A stretch of 64,000 nucleotides of DNA from assembly GCA_016124805.1 (NCBI GenBank), contig WGND01000001.1:124001-188000 (forward strand). Direction: 5' to 3'. Each line of letters begins with the position of its first letter. Position 1 is the stretch's first letter. The stretch comes from Hyphomicrobiales bacterium. Its GTDB lineage: Bacteria > Pseudomonadota > Alphaproteobacteria > Parvibaculales > Parvibaculaceae. This document shows positions 1 to 9,469 of the stretch, piece by piece. A program made the translations under genes and the position numbers. A model generated the notes under the pieces. The model was not told where the DNA came from, did not search any database, and saw only the letters and a program-made list of their open reading frames with translations.

Positions 1-330
1 AGCGTGCTGATCTGGTCACTGCTGCATATTGCGGTGAATGGCGACCGCGCCGCGATCATCTTCTTTGGCACTTTTGCAATCCTCACCGCGCTCGGCACCG
101 TCTCCATTGATGCCAAGAAGCGCAAGAGCATGGGTGAAAGCTGGAAGGGCTTTGTCGCCAAAACTTCCAATGTGCCTTTCGCGGCCATTCTCGGCGGACG
201 CAATCAGCTCAAGCTGGGCGAATTCGCGATCTGGCGCATTGCGCTTGCGCTCATCATCTTTGGCGGCGTTTTCTACGGCCATCTCTGGATGTTCGGCGTC
301 TCACCGGTGCCGGGCTGGGCGCCTTACTGA
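1..330 (+). CDS. NnrU-family membrane protein, 3' part only
   Basis: The reading frame is open from the first base of the window, so the 5' end lies outside. The visible 109 residues hold hydrophobic stretches near the start (WSLLHIAVNGD, then AAIIFFGTFAILTALGTV) and a last membrane segment (IALALIIFGGVFYGHLWMF). The NGD element, the IDAKKRK loop and the FAAILGGRNQ stretch resemble the C-terminal half of NnrU family proteins, integral membrane proteins named from denitrification clusters but widespread without them. No nitrogen-oxide genes are visible nearby. The stop codon directly abuts the stop of the convergent phosphatase gene. Family assignment is from recognition of the pattern; function is unknown. 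Confidence 0.7.
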   Translation, partial: SVLIWSLLHIAVNGDRAAIIFFGTFAILTALGTVSIDAKKRKSMGESWKGFVAKTSNVPFAAILGGRNQLKLGEFAIWRIALALIIFGGVFYGHLWMFGVSPVPGWAPY

Positions 331-2031
331 TCAACGCCTGATCAGCCCGGAGAGCCTGCCGCGCTGGCTTGCCGTGACGGTGAAGTCGGCCAGCGGCATC
401 ACCTCATAATCCTTCTCGCGCACGGTGGAGACGCCGATATATTCAGCGCGCGCTTCCTCCTTCGTCAGCGTCAGCAGGATGAAGCCGTTATGCGCTACCT
501 CGGCATAGGTCACATCCGGGCATTTGGCGGTGAGCGTGTCCTCGGAAAGTTTCGGGATGCGGGGATCGTCACCGAAATATTGATAGGGGCTTGGCGAGGT
601 GACGCCCGAGGTACCGAATTCCACACCGACAAGACGACCGGCATCGTCATGCAAATCATTGCCCCACATGCAATGGCTGTCGCCCGCCAGCACCAGCAGA
701 TTGGCCTCAGCTGCCCGGGCGGCGCCATAGAGCCGTTCGCGCGCGGCGGGATAGCCATCCCAGCCATCGGTGTTGATGGGCAGGCCGAGCTTGGTGTCGT
801 CGATCCAGCGCTTCACATAGCGGTTCTTCAGTGCCGACTCCATGATGTCGGGCGGGAAGACATGGCTGAAATCAGGCGCGTTCATTTTCGCCATGATGAT
901 CTGGTTGCCGAGCAACTGCCATTTGATGCCCTTGGCGGTGGAGGCCCGCAGCTCGTCTGCCAGCCATAACTCCTGACGCGCGCCCAGCATGGAGCGGTTT
1001 TCATCGCCCAGCACCTCGGCGCGGAAGCGCGCGACATCCGGCTTGCCGTCGGCATCAAAGACCATGTCGTCCTTGTAGCTCAGTTGCTCGGAGCGGCCTG
1101 TCAGCCGCGTCTCGATCAGATGCAGCGAAACGAGATCACCATATTCATAGGAACGGTTGAGCGTGTGGAAGCTCCGACCGGGTTCGGGGTCGCGCAGGGG
1201 CATCCATTCAAAATAGGCCCGCAGCGCGGCATCGCGGCGCACTATCCATCGGCCTTCTGTATCGGTGTCATGGTTCTGCGCCCCGCCCATCCATGAATTA
1301 TTCGCCGTCTCATGATCATCCCAGATGGTGATGAAAGGGGCGCTGGCGTGGGCGGCCTGCAGATCGGGATCGGTGCGATATTGTGCCAGGCGTGTACGAT
1401 AATCCGCCAGCGTCAGCAATTCATGTGGCGGCTGATGTTCGCGGTTAAGGGTTTTACCGACCTCGCCGCCATAGCCATCCGGGCCATATTCATAAATGTA
1501 ATCGCCGAGATGGATGACGGCATCGAGCCCCTCGGTCGCCGCGATCTCGCGATAGACATGGAAATAGCCAAAGGGAAAATTCGAGCAGGAGATGACGGCA
1601 AAACGGGCCTGTTCGAGACCTGCGGCGGGCAATGTTTTGGTGCGCCCCACGGGCGAGGCCGCCCCCTCGGCAAGGAAACGGTAAAAATAGGTCTGACCGG
1701 GGATGAGCCCTGTCGCATCGACCTTGGCGGTGTGGTCGCTTGCAACACTGGCCGAGACCTCGCCCTGCGCGACAATGTCTGAAAAGGCTTCATCCGTTGC
1801 GATCTGCCAGACAAGCGGAATGGTCTGGCTCTCCCCTGTCGTCACGCGCGTCCAGATGATGACCGCATCGGGGCGGGGATCGCCGCTTGCCACGCCATGG
1901 GCAAAACGCACGCTTGGCGCGACCTCGCGGCCCATGACATCGCCGATATCGGCACAGCCCGTCAGCCCCAGACCCGTCGAGGCGGTGAGCCCCCATAAAG
2001 CCTGCCGTCTCGTGATGCGATCAAAGGTCAT
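331..2031 (-). CDS. phoD: PhoD-like alkaline phosphatase, Tat-exported lipoprotein
   Basis: The 566-residue protein starts with a twin-arginine signal (TRRQALWG, residues 7-14) followed by a lipobox-like LTGC with Cys26, so export in folded form and lipidation are likely. The PhoD N-terminal domain begins at FAHGVASGDPRPDAVIIWTRV (about residue 43). Metal-site motifs of the phosphodiesterase/alkaline phosphatase D family are visible: HLGDYIYEYG (about 175), WDDHETANNSW (about 237) and LAGDSHCMWGNDL further on. Members hydrolyse phosphomonoesters and diesters using Fe/Ca cofactors in the periplasm or at the surface. No neighbouring phosphate genes or clear Pho box were recognised, so its regulation is open. 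Confidence 0.9.
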   Translation of the reverse strand: MTFDRITRRQALWGLTASTGLGLTGCADIGDVMGREVAPSVRFAHGVASGDPRPDAVIIWTRVTTGESQTIPLVWQIATDEAFSDIVAQGEVSASVASDHTAKVDATGLIPGQTYFYRFLAEGAASPVGRTKTLPAAGLEQARFAVISCSNFPFGYFHVYREIAATEGLDAVIHLGDYIYEYGPDGYGGEVGKTLNREHQPPHELLTLADYRTRLAQYRTDPDLQAAHASAPFITIWDDHETANNSWMGGAQNHDTDTEGRWIVRRDAALRAYFEWMPLRDPEPGRSFHTLNRSYEYGDLVSLHLIETRLTGRSEQLSYKDDMVFDADGKPDVARFRAEVLGDENRSMLGARQELWLADELRASTAKGIKWQLLGNQIIMAKMNAPDFSHVFPPDIMESALKNRYVKRWIDDTKLGLPINTDGWDGYPAARERLYGAARAAEANLLVLAGDSHCMWGNDLHDDAGRLVGVEFGTSGVTSPSPYQYFGDDPRIPKLSEDTLTAKCPDVTYAEVAHNGFILLTLTKEEARAEYIGVSTVREKDYEVMPLADFTVTASQRGRLSGLIRR

Positions 2032-2131
2032 GTCTGCGCCCCCGGATTGAACTCAACTCAAATCTATTCAGCCATGATGATGGTTCTGTTGCTGTGCCAA
2101 ATGCGCCCAAAAACATGCGCGCAACATGCGC

Positions 2132-2773
2132 TCAAGGCGTGGCGTCGGGTTTGGTGACCCGCCGCAGCGTGAGATTGAGCCGCCCGCCGCCCCGGATGAG
2201 CTGCGAAGACCCCGCAATCACGCGGTCCACGCCATGAAAGCGCAACCGCGATGCGCCACCCAGCAGCAGCACATCGCCGGACGCAAGCCTGAAACTCGAT
2301 GATTTGTCGCCGCGGGCAAAACCGCCCACGCGGAAGACGCATGTATCGCCCAGTGACAGGGAAAGCACGGGGGCCTCAAGCGCCGCCTCGTCGCGGTCCT
2401 GATGCAGGCCCATGCGGGCTTTGGGGTCAGTATAGAGATTGACCAGACAGCATTCGGCAGGGGCCGGAAAGTCTGAAAGCTCGTCCCAGAGCCGCCTCAT
2501 CATGTCCGGCATGGCAGGCCATGGCGTGCCGCTATGAGGGTTTTGGGCCTCGTAGCGATAGCCGCTGATGTCGGAAACCCAGCCGAGCGGGCCAAGATTG
2601 AACTGGGTGATTGACCAGGGCTTGCCGGTGCGCGGCATGGTGGGGCGATAGGCCTGCGCAAAAACGCCCGCCTGAGCAAGCTCGGCCAGCAAATCAGCCT
2701 GCGCGGCACCATCCAGATAGCCCGGATAGAGCGTCACACCCTCAAAACCTGTCGCCAGCGGTGCGGTGCCCAT
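2132..2773 (-). CDS. alkB: AlkB-like Fe(II)/2-oxoglutarate dioxygenase
   Basis: The 213-residue protein has the AlkB core: NLYTD at residues 112-116, the iron ligands H124 and D126 (GLHQDRDE), a distal histidine at H180 (RFHGVDR), and the 2-oxoglutarate-binding R198-N200-T202-R204 pattern (GRLNLTLRR). AlkB enzymes reverse N-alkyl damage on DNA/RNA bases such as 1-methyladenine and 3-methylcytosine by oxidative demethylation. The start ATG follows a purine-rich ACAGGGA. It is transcribed away from dnaK, sharing the 313-base gap that carries the dnaK heat-shock promoter. The length suits a compact bacterial AlkB. Confidence 0.88.
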   Translation of the reverse strand: MGTAPLATGFEGVTLYPGYLDGAAQADLLAELAQAGVFAQAYRPTMPRTGKPWSITQFNLGPLGWVSDISGYRYEAQNPHSGTPWPAMPDMMRRLWDELSDFPAPAECCLVNLYTDPKARMGLHQDRDEAALEAPVLSLSLGDTCVFRVGGFARGDKSSSFRLASGDVLLLGGASRLRFHGVDRVIAGSSQLIRGGGRLNLTLRRVTKPDATP

Positions 2774-2906
2774 TCCCTGTCCATCTGTTCCGTGCTGAAA
2801 CCGGCTTCTTTGAGTGAATATGTCGCCGGAAATTGCCCAATCCAGTCAAAAACAAGGCTTTTTGCCCGGTTTTCGGCTTTCTCTTGGCCATAGTGCCGCA
2901 TCCCCG

Positions 2907-2935
2907 CTTGCGGGCAAACAATGCCAAACCTATAT
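2907..2935 (+). promoter_or_regulatory. sigma-32 heat-shock promoter of dnaK
   Basis: CTTG at 2907-2910 is followed after 18 bases by CCTATAT at 2929-2935. This fits the alphaproteobacterial RpoH consensus CTTG-N17/18-CYTATNT at every fixed position. Transcription would start near 2942, leaving about 145 bases of leader before the dnaK ATG. The leader has several GC-rich inverted repeats, for example around 2989 and 3009, that could fold. Confidence 0.75.
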
Positions 2936-3086
2936 ACAGCCCAACGCAGTCAAATCCCCTTCACGTTAAGGGGTTCCCCGAAAGGGAGCCGGTTACCGGC
3001 ATTTGGACGGGCATGTGCCCGCCCCGGATGCAACGGGTGCCATGAGGCCCGACCGGCTCGCCGCAATGAAAGAGGAATGAAGTAAA

Positions 3087-5000
3087 ATGGCTAAAGTGAT
3101 CGGCATTGACCTTGGCACGACAAACTCGTGTGTCTCGGTGATGGATGGCAAAACCGCCAAAGTGATCGAAAATTCCGAGGGCCTCCGCACAACGCCTTCC
3201 ATCGTCGCCTTTACCCCTGATGGCGAACGACTCGTCGGCCAGGCCGCCAAGCGCCAGGCGGTGACGAACCCGACAAATACCTTCTTCGCCATCAAGCGCC
3301 TCATCGGGCGCGCCTATGACGACCCGACGACCCAGAAAGACAAGGGCATGGTCCCTTACAGCATCATCAAGGCCGATAGCGGCGATGCCTGGGTTGAATC
3401 GCAGGGTGAGAAATATTCGCCCTCCCAGATTTCCGCTTTCATCCTGCAGAAGATGAAAGATACCGCCGAGTCCTTCCTCGGTGAAAAAGTCACCCAGGCC
3501 GTGATCACGGTGCCGGCCTATTTCAACGACGCCCAGCGCCAGGCCACCAAGGATGCAGGCAAGATTGCCGGCCTTGAAGTGCTGCGCATCATCAACGAGC
3601 CGACCGCGGCTGCCCTTGCCTATGGTCTTGACCGAAAGGATGGCGAAATCATCGCCGTTTATGACCTTGGCGGCGGTACTTTCGATATTTCCATTCTGGA
3701 AATCGGCGATGGCGTCTTCGAGGTGAAGGCCACCAATGGTGACACCTTCCTTGGCGGTGAAGACTTTGACATGCTGCTTGTCAACTATCTGGCTGACGAG
3801 TTCAAAAAGGAAAACGGCATCGACCTGCGCGGCGACAAGCTGGCCCTGCAGCGTCTGAAGGAAGCGGGCGAAAAAGCCAAGATCGAGCTGTCCTCGGCCC
3901 AGCAGACCGAAGTGAACCTGCCCTTCATCACGGCAGATGCCTCGGGTCCCAAGCATCTCACCATGAAGCTGACGCGCGCCAAGCTTGAAGCGCTCACCGA
4001 TGCGCTGATCAAGCGCACGATCGAGCCCTGCAAGGCCGCCCTCAAGGATGCCGGCATCACGGCTGCACAGATCAATGAAGTGGTGCTGGTCGGTGGCCAG
4101 ACACGCATGCCCAAGATTCGCGAAGTTGTGAAGCAGTTCTTCGGCAAAGAACCCAACATGTCGGTGAACCCGGATGAAGTGGTGGCCATGGGTGCTGCCA
4201 TTCAGGCCGGCGTGCTGCAGGGCGACGTGAAAGACGTGCTGCTGCTCGACGTGACGCCGCTGTCGCTCGGCATTGAAACGCTGGGTGGCGTGTTCACGCG
4301 TCTCATCGAACGCAACACCACGATCCCGACCAAGAAGTCCCAGACCTTCTCGACGGCTGAGGATAACCAGTCCGCCGTGACGATCCGTGTCTTCCAGGGC
4401 GAACGTGAGATGGCCGCTGACAACAAGCTGCTTGGTCAGTTTGACCTTGTCGGCATTCCGCCCGCCCCGCGCGGCGTGCCACAGGTGGAGGTGTCCTTTG
4501 ACATTGATGCCAACGGCATTGTGAATGTGTCGGCCAAGGACAAGGCGACCAACAAGGAACATTCGATCCGCATTCAGGCCTCCGGTGGCCTCAGCGATGC
4601 CGATATCGAGCAGATGGTCAAGGACGCTGAAGCCCATGCCGAAGAGGACAAGCAGAAGCGTGAGGAAGTGGAAACACGCAACCATGCCGAAGCCCTTGTC
4701 CACTCGACCGAAAAGACGCTCGAGGAAAACAAGGATGCCGTGCCTGCCGATGTGAAGGACGAGATCGAAGCCGCCAAGGAAGCTGTCAAAGCAGCCCTCA
4801 CCGAAGGCAATATCGACACGATCAAGACCAAGGTGCAGGAGCTGACGCAGGTTTCCATGAAGCTTGGTGAAGCCATCTACAAGGCCTCCCAGGCCGAAGC
4901 CGAAGCTGGTGCGGCCTCTGATGCCGCGCAGGACGATGTTGTTGACGCCGATTTCGAGGAAGTCGATGACGAGTCCAAGGATGATGGCGCGAAGAAGTGA
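3087..5000 (+). CDS. dnaK: Chaperone DnaK (Hsp70)
   Basis: The 637-residue Hsp70 starts [15 protein letters not shown], the phosphate-1 loop of the actin-like ATPase, behind an AAAGAGGA ribosome site. Other ATPase signatures are [30 protein letters not shown] and [15 protein letters not shown]. The hydrophobic linker [14 protein letters not shown] leads into the substrate domain, and the helical lid ends in an acidic [14 protein letters not shown] tail. DnaK binds exposed hydrophobic peptides in the cytosol and cycles ATP with DnaJ and GrpE. It is preceded by a heat-shock promoter and followed 104 bases later by dnaJ. The length is typical and nothing is missing. Confidence 0.99.
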   Translation: MAKVIGIDLGTTNSCVSVMDGKTAKVIENSEGLRTTPSIVAFTPDGERLVGQAAKRQAVTNPTNTFFAIKRLIGRAYDDPTTQKDKGMVPYSIIKADSGDAWVESQGEKYSPSQISAFILQKMKDTAESFLGEKVTQAVITVPAYFNDAQRQATKDAGKIAGLEVLRIINEPTAAALAYGLDRKDGEIIAVYDLGGGTFDISILEIGDGVFEVKATNGDTFLGGEDFDMLLVNYLADEFKKENGIDLRGDKLALQRLKEAGEKAKIELSSAQQTEVNLPFITADASGPKHLTMKLTRAKLEALTDALIKRTIEPCKAALKDAGITAAQINEVVLVGGQTRMPKIREVVKQFFGKEPNMSVNPDEVVAMGAAIQAGVLQGDVKDVLLLDVTPLSLGIETLGGVFTRLIERNTTIPTKKSQTFSTAEDNQSAVTIRVFQGEREMAADNKLLGQFDLVGIPPAPRGVPQVEVSFDIDANGIVNVSAKDKATNKEHSIRIQASGGLSDADIEQMVKDAEAHAEEDKQKREEVETRNHAEALVHSTEKTLEENKDAVPADVKDEIEAAKEAVKAALTEGNIDTIKTKVQELTQVSMKLGEAIYKASQAEAEAGAASDAAQDDVVDADFEEVDDESKDDGAKK

Positions 5001-5052
5001 GTTTGACCTGCAGGTCATCCTCATGTCATCCCATCACCAGCATGTAATCGAG

Positions 5053-5079
5053 CTGCCGGCATGCATGTCATGTCGGCAG
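5053..5079 (+). promoter_or_regulatory. Hairpin in the dnaK-dnaJ gap
   Basis: The arms 5053-5063 and 5069-5079 pair over 11 positions (one G-U in RNA) around a five-base loop. A second perfect 14-base palindrome, TGACCTGCAGGTCA, lies at 5004-5017 just after the dnaK stop. Neither has a U-tract, so a processing or attenuation element that sets the DnaK:DnaJ ratio is more likely than a full terminator. This role is an inference. Confidence 0.5.
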
Positions 5080-5104
5080 ACTCACTTGGTTGAGGCGACG
5101 GCTT

Positions 5105-6262
5105 ATGACGAAGCGTGATTTTTATGACGTCCTTGGCGTCAAGCGCGATGCCAGCGCCGATGAGCTGAAAAAGGCCTATCGCGCCAAGGCGAAAGAACTG
5201 CATCCCGATCGAAATCCGGGCGATGCGGAAGCGGAAAAGAATTTCAAGGAACTCAACGAAGCCTATGACGTGCTCAAGGATGAGCAGTCGCGCGCGGCCT
5301 ATGACCAGTTTGGCCATGCCGCCTTTGACGGTGGCATGGGCGGTCGCGGGCCGGGGGGTCCGGGCGGCTTCAATCCCGATTTCGGCTCGTCCATGTCGGA
5401 TATTTTCGACGATCTCTTCGGCGAATTCATGGGCGGTCGTGGCGGTCGCCGCGGCGGCGGGGCCGGTGGCCGGATGCGCGGCCAGGACCTCCGCTACAAT
5501 ATGGAGATCAGCCTCGAAGAAGCCTTTGAGGGCAAGAAGGCCCAGATCCGCGTGCCGACATCGGTGGCCTGCGAGACCTGTTCGGGTTCAGGCGCGGCGC
5601 CGGGTTCATCGCCCGTCACCTGCTCGACCTGCAGTGGCGCAGGCAAGGTGCGCGCAAGCCAGGGCTTCTTCACCGTGGAGCGGACCTGCCCGACCTGTCA
5701 TGGCCGCGGCCAGACCATCGACAAGCCGTGCCAGAGCTGCCATGGCGCGGGCCGGGTGGAGCGGGAGCGCACCCTCTCTGTCACCATTCCGCAGGGCGTG
5801 GAAGACGGGACCCGCATTCGCCTGACAGGCGAGGGCGAAGCCGGCATGCGCGGCGGGCCGGCGGGCGATCTCTATATTTTTCTGAGTGTCCGCCCCCATT
5901 CGCTGTTCCAGCGCGATGGCGCCGACCTTTTCTGCCGCGTACCCATTGCCATGCCGGTGGCCGCCCTTGGCGGCGAAATCGACGTGCCGACGCTCAATGG
6001 CAAGAAGGTGAAGGTCAAGGTCCCGGAAGGGGCGCAGACCGGCCGCCAATTCCGCCTGCGCGGCAAAGGCATGCCGGTTGTCAATTCACGCGAGATCGGC
6101 GACCTCTATATCCAGATCACGGTGGAAACGCCTGTGAAACTGACCAAAGCCCAGAAAGACCTGCTCAAGCAGTTTGAAGCCGCCGCCACCCAGGACAATA
6201 ATCCGGAAAGCGCCGGCTTCTTTGCCAAGGTCAAAGACTTCTGGGACGGATTCCAGAACTGA
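5105..6262 (+). CDS. dnaJ: Chaperone DnaJ (Hsp40)
   Basis: The 385-residue type I J-protein has its J domain at residues 1-70 with the HPD triad at 33-35, then a glycine/phenylalanine-rich stretch ([15 protein letters not shown]), four zinc-binding CxxCxGxG repeats ([32 protein letters not shown]) and the C-terminal peptide-binding domain. It stimulates DnaK ATP hydrolysis and delivers substrates. A TTG at 5090 is in frame, but ATG 5105 gives the standard [11 protein letters not shown] start and has GAGG nine bases upstream, so it is preferred. Co-transcription with dnaK is likely. Confidence 0.98.
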   Translation: MTKRDFYDVLGVKRDASADELKKAYRAKAKELHPDRNPGDAEAEKNFKELNEAYDVLKDEQSRAAYDQFGHAAFDGGMGGRGPGGPGGFNPDFGSSMSDIFDDLFGEFMGGRGGRRGGGAGGRMRGQDLRYNMEISLEEAFEGKKAQIRVPTSVACETCSGSGAAPGSSPVTCSTCSGAGKVRASQGFFTVERTCPTCHGRGQTIDKPCQSCHGAGRVERERTLSVTIPQGVEDGTRIRLTGEGEAGMRGGPAGDLYIFLSVRPHSLFQRDGADLFCRVPIAMPVAALGGEIDVPTLNGKKVKVKVPEGAQTGRQFRLRGKGMPVVNSREIGDLYIQITVETPVKLTKAQKDLLKQFEAAATQDNNPESAGFFAKVKDFWDGFQN

Positions 6263-6281
6263 ACACCCTGACATAAACTTG

Positions 6282-6310
6282 AAGGCCCCCGAGATGCGGG
6301 GCCTTTTGTT
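6282..6310 (+). terminator. Intrinsic terminator after dnaJ
   Basis: AAGGCCCC (6282-6289) pairs with GGGGCCTT (6298-6305) around an eight-base loop, followed by a short T-rich tail. It would end the dnaKJ transcript just before the next small membrane gene. Confidence 0.7.
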
Positions 6311-6320
6311 TGAGGTTCAG

Positions 6321-6659
6321 ATGCCCGCCTTCATCCTGCCCGTTATTCTGCTGATTGCCTCCAATCTCTTCATGACCACAGCCTGGTATTGGCATCTGCG
6401 TTTCAAGGACATGCCGATCCTTACGGTCATTGGCATCAGCTGGGGGCTGGCGCTCATGGAATATTGCCTCGCCGTACCCGCCAACAGGCTCGGCTCGGCC
6501 GTCTATAGTCCGGCCCAGCTCAAGACCATTCAGGAGGTCGTGACGCTCGTGGTTTTCACAGGCTTTTCCGCCGTTTATCTGGGACAGAGCCCCAACTGGC
6601 ATACAGCGCTCGGCTTTGGCCTGATCGCGCTTGGCGCAGCCATTGTGTTCAGGGGCTGA
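6321..6659 (+). CDS. DUF486 small membrane protein (DMT-like)
   Basis: The 112-residue protein has four predicted membrane helices: FILPVILLIASNLFMTTAWYW region, ILTVIGISWGLALMEYCLAV, TIQEVVTLVVFTGFSAVYL and ALGFGLIALGAAIVF. The pattern (MTTAWYWHL, EYCLAVPANR, TIQEV...FSAVYL) matches the DUF486 family, half-size relatives of drug/metabolite transporters that probably work as dimers. The ATG at 6321 has GAGG six bases upstream, and initiation further upstream would run into the dnaJ terminator. Substrate is unknown. Confidence 0.85.
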   Translation: MPAFILPVILLIASNLFMTTAWYWHLRFKDMPILTVIGISWGLALMEYCLAVPANRLGSAVYSPAQLKTIQEVVTLVVFTGFSAVYLGQSPNWHTALGFGLIALGAAIVFRG

Positions 6660-6725
6660 GGCGCACAAGTTTACGCGCATGCCCGCGACTGCTATATCCG
6701 GCGTGCATAGATGGGACTGAGGCCA

Positions 6726-7541
6726 ATGACCAGAGACATCAAGATCGCGGTGACGGGGGCAGGCGGCCGCATGGGGCGGACACTGCTCAAGCTCATCCAT
6801 GAGACGCCCGGCATGGTGCTGGCCGGTGGCATCGAGGCGGCGGGCTCGCCACATCTGGGCGAAGACCTTGGCCTGATGGCTGGCCTGCCCGAGGCGCTGG
6901 GGATTGTTGCCAGTGATGACGCACTGGCCATCATCAAGGATGCCGATGCGCTGGTTGATTTTTCCGTGCCAGCCGCCTCGCTGGAATTTGCCGCGCTGAC
7001 CGCGCAGGCCCGCATTGTCCATGTCATCGGGACCACCGGTTTTGCAGCCGCCGACGAAGCCCGCATTGAAGCAGCCGCGCGCCACGCCACCATCGTCAAG
7101 GCCGGCAATATGAGCCTTGGCGTCAATCTGCTCGCCGCCCTTGTGCGCCAGGCCGCGCGCGCGCTCGACGCCAGCTGGGACATCGAGATTGTCGAGATGC
7201 ATCACCGCCACAAAGTCGATGCGCCTTCCGGGACGGCGCTGCTGCTCGGGCAGGCTGCCGCCGAGGGACGCAGCATCACGTTGTCAGAAAATTCGGAGCG
7301 CGGTCGCGATGGCCAGACCGGCGCACGCGCCGAGGGCGCCATCGGCTTTGCCAGCCTTCGCGGTGGCAGCGTCATTGGCGATCATGAAGTCATTTTTGCC
7401 AGCGAAAGCGAACGCATCACCCTTGGCCATATCGCCGAAGACCGCGCCATCTTTGCGCGCGGCGCGCTGAAGGCTGCGCTCTGGGGACAGGGCAAGGGCC
7501 CGGGGCTATTCAATATGGCTGATGTGCTCGGCCTTTCCTGA
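6726..7541 (+). CDS. dapB: 4-hydroxy-tetrahydrodipicolinate reductase
   Basis: DapB reduces 4-hydroxy-tetrahydrodipicolinate with NAD(P)H in the lysine and meso-diaminopimelate pathway. The 271-residue protein has the Rossmann motif [11 protein letters not shown] at its N terminus, the VIGTTGF loop, the conserved [11 protein letters not shown] segment and the substrate-binding [15 protein letters not shown] signature. ATG 6711 lies in frame five codons upstream; 6726 gives the usual [14 protein letters not shown] start, although GAGG (6719-6722) is close to it. gpmA follows 29 bases downstream, so the two are probably co-transcribed. Confidence 0.96.
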   Translation: MTRDIKIAVTGAGGRMGRTLLKLIHETPGMVLAGGIEAAGSPHLGEDLGLMAGLPEALGIVASDDALAIIKDADALVDFSVPAASLEFAALTAQARIVHVIGTTGFAAADEARIEAAARHATIVKAGNMSLGVNLLAALVRQAARALDASWDIEIVEMHHRHKVDAPSGTALLLGQAAAEGRSITLSENSERGRDGQTGARAEGAIGFASLRGGSVIGDHEVIFASESERITLGHIAEDRAIFARGALKAALWGQGKGPGLFNMADVLGLS

Positions 7542-7570
7542 TCAACGACCACACGCAACGGAGAATGAAC

Positions 7571-8203
7571 GTGCCAAATCTGCTGGTGCTTGTCCGCCAT
7601 GGACAGAGCGAATGGAACGAGAAGAATCTTTTCACCGGCTGGCGCGATCCGGAGCTGACAGCAAAGGGCCGAGAGGAAGCGATTGAAGCCGGGCGCGCGA
7701 TGAAGGCCAAGGGCCTGCATTTCGATGTCGCCTTCACCTCCAAGCTGACACGTGCGCAGGAAACCAACCGCCTGGTGCTGGCCGAGCTTGGCCAGAGCGA
7801 TCTGCCCGTGATTGAAGATCAGGCGCTGAACGAGCGCGATTATGGCGATCTCTCCGGCCTCAACAAGGATGATGCGCGCGAGAAATGGGGCGAGGAGCAG
7901 GTGCATATCTGGCGCCGTTCCTATGACACGCCGCCGCCCGGTGGCGAAAGCCTGAAGGACACAGCCGAGCGCGTGCTGCCTTATGTGAATGCGGAAATCA
8001 TGCCGCGCGTGCTCAAGGGCGAGCGCGTGCTGATCGCGGCACATGGCAATTCGCTGCGTGCGCTGGTGATGCAGCTTGAAGGGCTCTCACGCGACGAAGT
8101 GCTGGCGCTGAATATCGCCACAGGGGCGCCGATTGTTTACGAGCTTGACGACAAGGGCGGCATTCTCAGCAAGACCATGCTGATCGAGCGGGAAGCGCAT
8201 TAA
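7571..8203 (+). CDS. gpmA: 2,3-bisphosphoglycerate-dependent phosphoglycerate mutase
   Basis: The 210-residue histidine phosphatase interconverts 3- and 2-phosphoglycerate in glycolysis and gluconeogenesis. The phosphorylated histidine lies in [11 protein letters not shown] at the start. [10 protein letters not shown], the [13 protein letters not shown] motif and the second catalytic histidine region ([13 protein letters not shown]) are all present. GTG 7571 is chosen because GGAG (7560-7563) sits seven bases upstream; ATG 7565 is in frame but only one base from that site. The stop overlaps the tail of the convergent DUF2244 gene by four bases. Confidence 0.95.
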   Translation: MPNLLVLVRHGQSEWNEKNLFTGWRDPELTAKGREEAIEAGRAMKAKGLHFDVAFTSKLTRAQETNRLVLAELGQSDLPVIEDQALNERDYGDLSGLNKDDAREKWGEEQVHIWRRSYDTPPPGGESLKDTAERVLPYVNAEIMPRVLKGERVLIAAHGNSLRALVMQLEGLSRDEVLALNIATGAPIVYELDDKGGILSKTMLIEREAH

Positions 8204-8712
8204 ACCGGCAGCGGGGCCTGCCGCATTTTCCGGAGCGCGCCGTCAAGCTCGCGGGCAAAATCGGCCCGTTCATGCGGGGCGAGAAAGGCGGCGACCCGCA
8301 GGTTGCGACCGTGGCTCCAGAGATGGAGCTCGGTTGACTCGTCTGGATGCTCGACCATTTCGACCCGCGTCCAATAGGGCTGGAACACCCAGCCCTGCGA
8401 GCGGCCATGCTGATCGACCTTGAGAACCCGTAACTCGTCATCGGAGAGCTGCACGATCTCGCAGGCCCGAGCGGCGCGGTAATTGGCGCGGAAAGCCCAC
8501 CAGACCAGCGCCACATCAAGCCCGCAAAAACCGAAAACGGGCCAGGCGCCTTTCAGCATGAAGGCGATTCCGGCGACAAAATTCACCGCCACCACCACCG
8601 ACATCAGAATGATGAAACCCTTGCGCCCCAGCGACCGGTGGGGCGTCAGAAAAGCATTGAAATGCAGCGGGGCGGGCAGGCTGTCTGCCGCTTCCGGGGG
8701 CAAAACTCTCAT
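8200..8712 (-). CDS. DUF2244 membrane protein
   Basis: The 170-residue protein has an N-terminal stretch ([16 protein letters not shown]), two hydrophobic segments ([20 protein letters not shown] and [19 protein letters not shown]) and a C-terminal soluble part with [12 protein letters not shown] and [15 protein letters not shown]. This is the DUF2244 pattern, a family often found beside nth or cytochrome oxidase genes. No function is established. The reading frame continues open upstream of 8712; MRVLPPEA is chosen as the usual short N terminus. It runs convergent to gpmA and divergent from nth. Confidence 0.8.
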   Translation of the reverse strand: MRVLPPEAADSLPAPLHFNAFLTPHRSLGRKGFIILMSVVVAVNFVAGIAFMLKGAWPVFGFCGLDVALVWWAFRANYRAARACEIVQLSDDELRVLKVDQHGRSQGWVFQPYWTRVEMVEHPDESTELHLWSHGRNLRVAAFLAPHERADFARELDGALRKMRQAPLPV

Positions 8713-8817
8713 GGGAAGAAAGAATAGGTCGCGCGCGAGGTCCCGGCAATGTGGCGCTTTGTCAGATTGTGACGGGGAGGCTTGCCGCGCGCGCCGATTA
8801 ACGACAAAGTCTCGCCC

Positions 8818-9462
8818 ATGCCGATGAAAAAAGCCCAGATCGAAGAATTCTTTGCCCGCCTTGCAGCCGCCGATCCCGCGCCGCAGACCGAGCTGCGCTA
8901 CAGCAATGCCTATACGCTGCTGGTGGCGGTCGTGCTGTCGGCCCAGGCCACCGATATCGGCGTCAACAAGGCAACGGAGAAGCTCTTCAAGCTTGCCGAC
9001 AGCCCGCAGAAAATGCTCAAGCTCGGCGAGGCAAAGGTGCTCGACCACATCAAGACGATCGGGCTTTTCCGCAACAAGGCGAAGAATGTGATGGCGCTGT
9101 CACGCCTGCTCATTGAGCGCCATGGCGGCGAGGTGCCCCAAAGCCGCGAGGCCCTTGAAGCGCTGCCAGGTGTGGGTCGCAAGACGGCCAATGTCGTGAT
9201 GAATGTTGCCTTTGGTGAGCCGACCATTGCCGTTGATACGCATATTTTCCGCGTCAGCAACCGGACAGGGCTGGCGCCCGGCAAGGATGTTCTGGCCGTG
9301 GAACAGAAACTGGAAAAAGTCGTGCCGCCCGCCTATCGGCTGCATGCCCATCACTGGCTCATCCTGCATGGGCGCTATATCTGCAAGGCGCGCAAACCCG
9401 ATTGCCCGGCCTGCCCCGTGGCTGATCTCTGTCAGTTCAAGGCCAAGACGCTCGCAAGCTGA
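8818..9462 (+). CDS. nth: Endonuclease III, [4Fe-4S] DNA glycosylase/AP lyase
   Basis: Nth removes oxidised pyrimidines and nicks the abasic site. The helix-hairpin-helix LPGVGRKTANVV carries the catalytic lysine, and the aspartate lies in IAVDTHIFRV. The C terminus has the iron-sulfur motif CKARKPDCPACPVADLC (C-x6-C-x2-C-x5-C), and the total of 214 residues is typical. An in-frame TTG at 8782 sits one base after GGGGAGG, too close for good initiation. ATG 8818 (or 8824) gives the usual short N terminus, so the start is moderately uncertain. Confidence 0.95.
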   Translation: MPMKKAQIEEFFARLAAADPAPQTELRYSNAYTLLVAVVLSAQATDIGVNKATEKLFKLADSPQKMLKLGEAKVLDHIKTIGLFRNKAKNVMALSRLLIERHGGEVPQSREALEALPGVGRKTANVVMNVAFGEPTIAVDTHIFRVSNRTGLAPGKDVLAVEQKLEKVVPPAYRLHAHHWLILHGRYICKARKPDCPACPVADLCQFKAKTLAS

Positions 9463-9469
9463 GCGACAC

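Noticed and set aside
2961-5024. 687-codon open frame on the minus strand opposite dnaK
   Set aside because: Antisense open frames over dnaK are a well-known artefact of its codon bias; the protein is low-complexity with Gly/Leu/His runs and has no recognisable domain.
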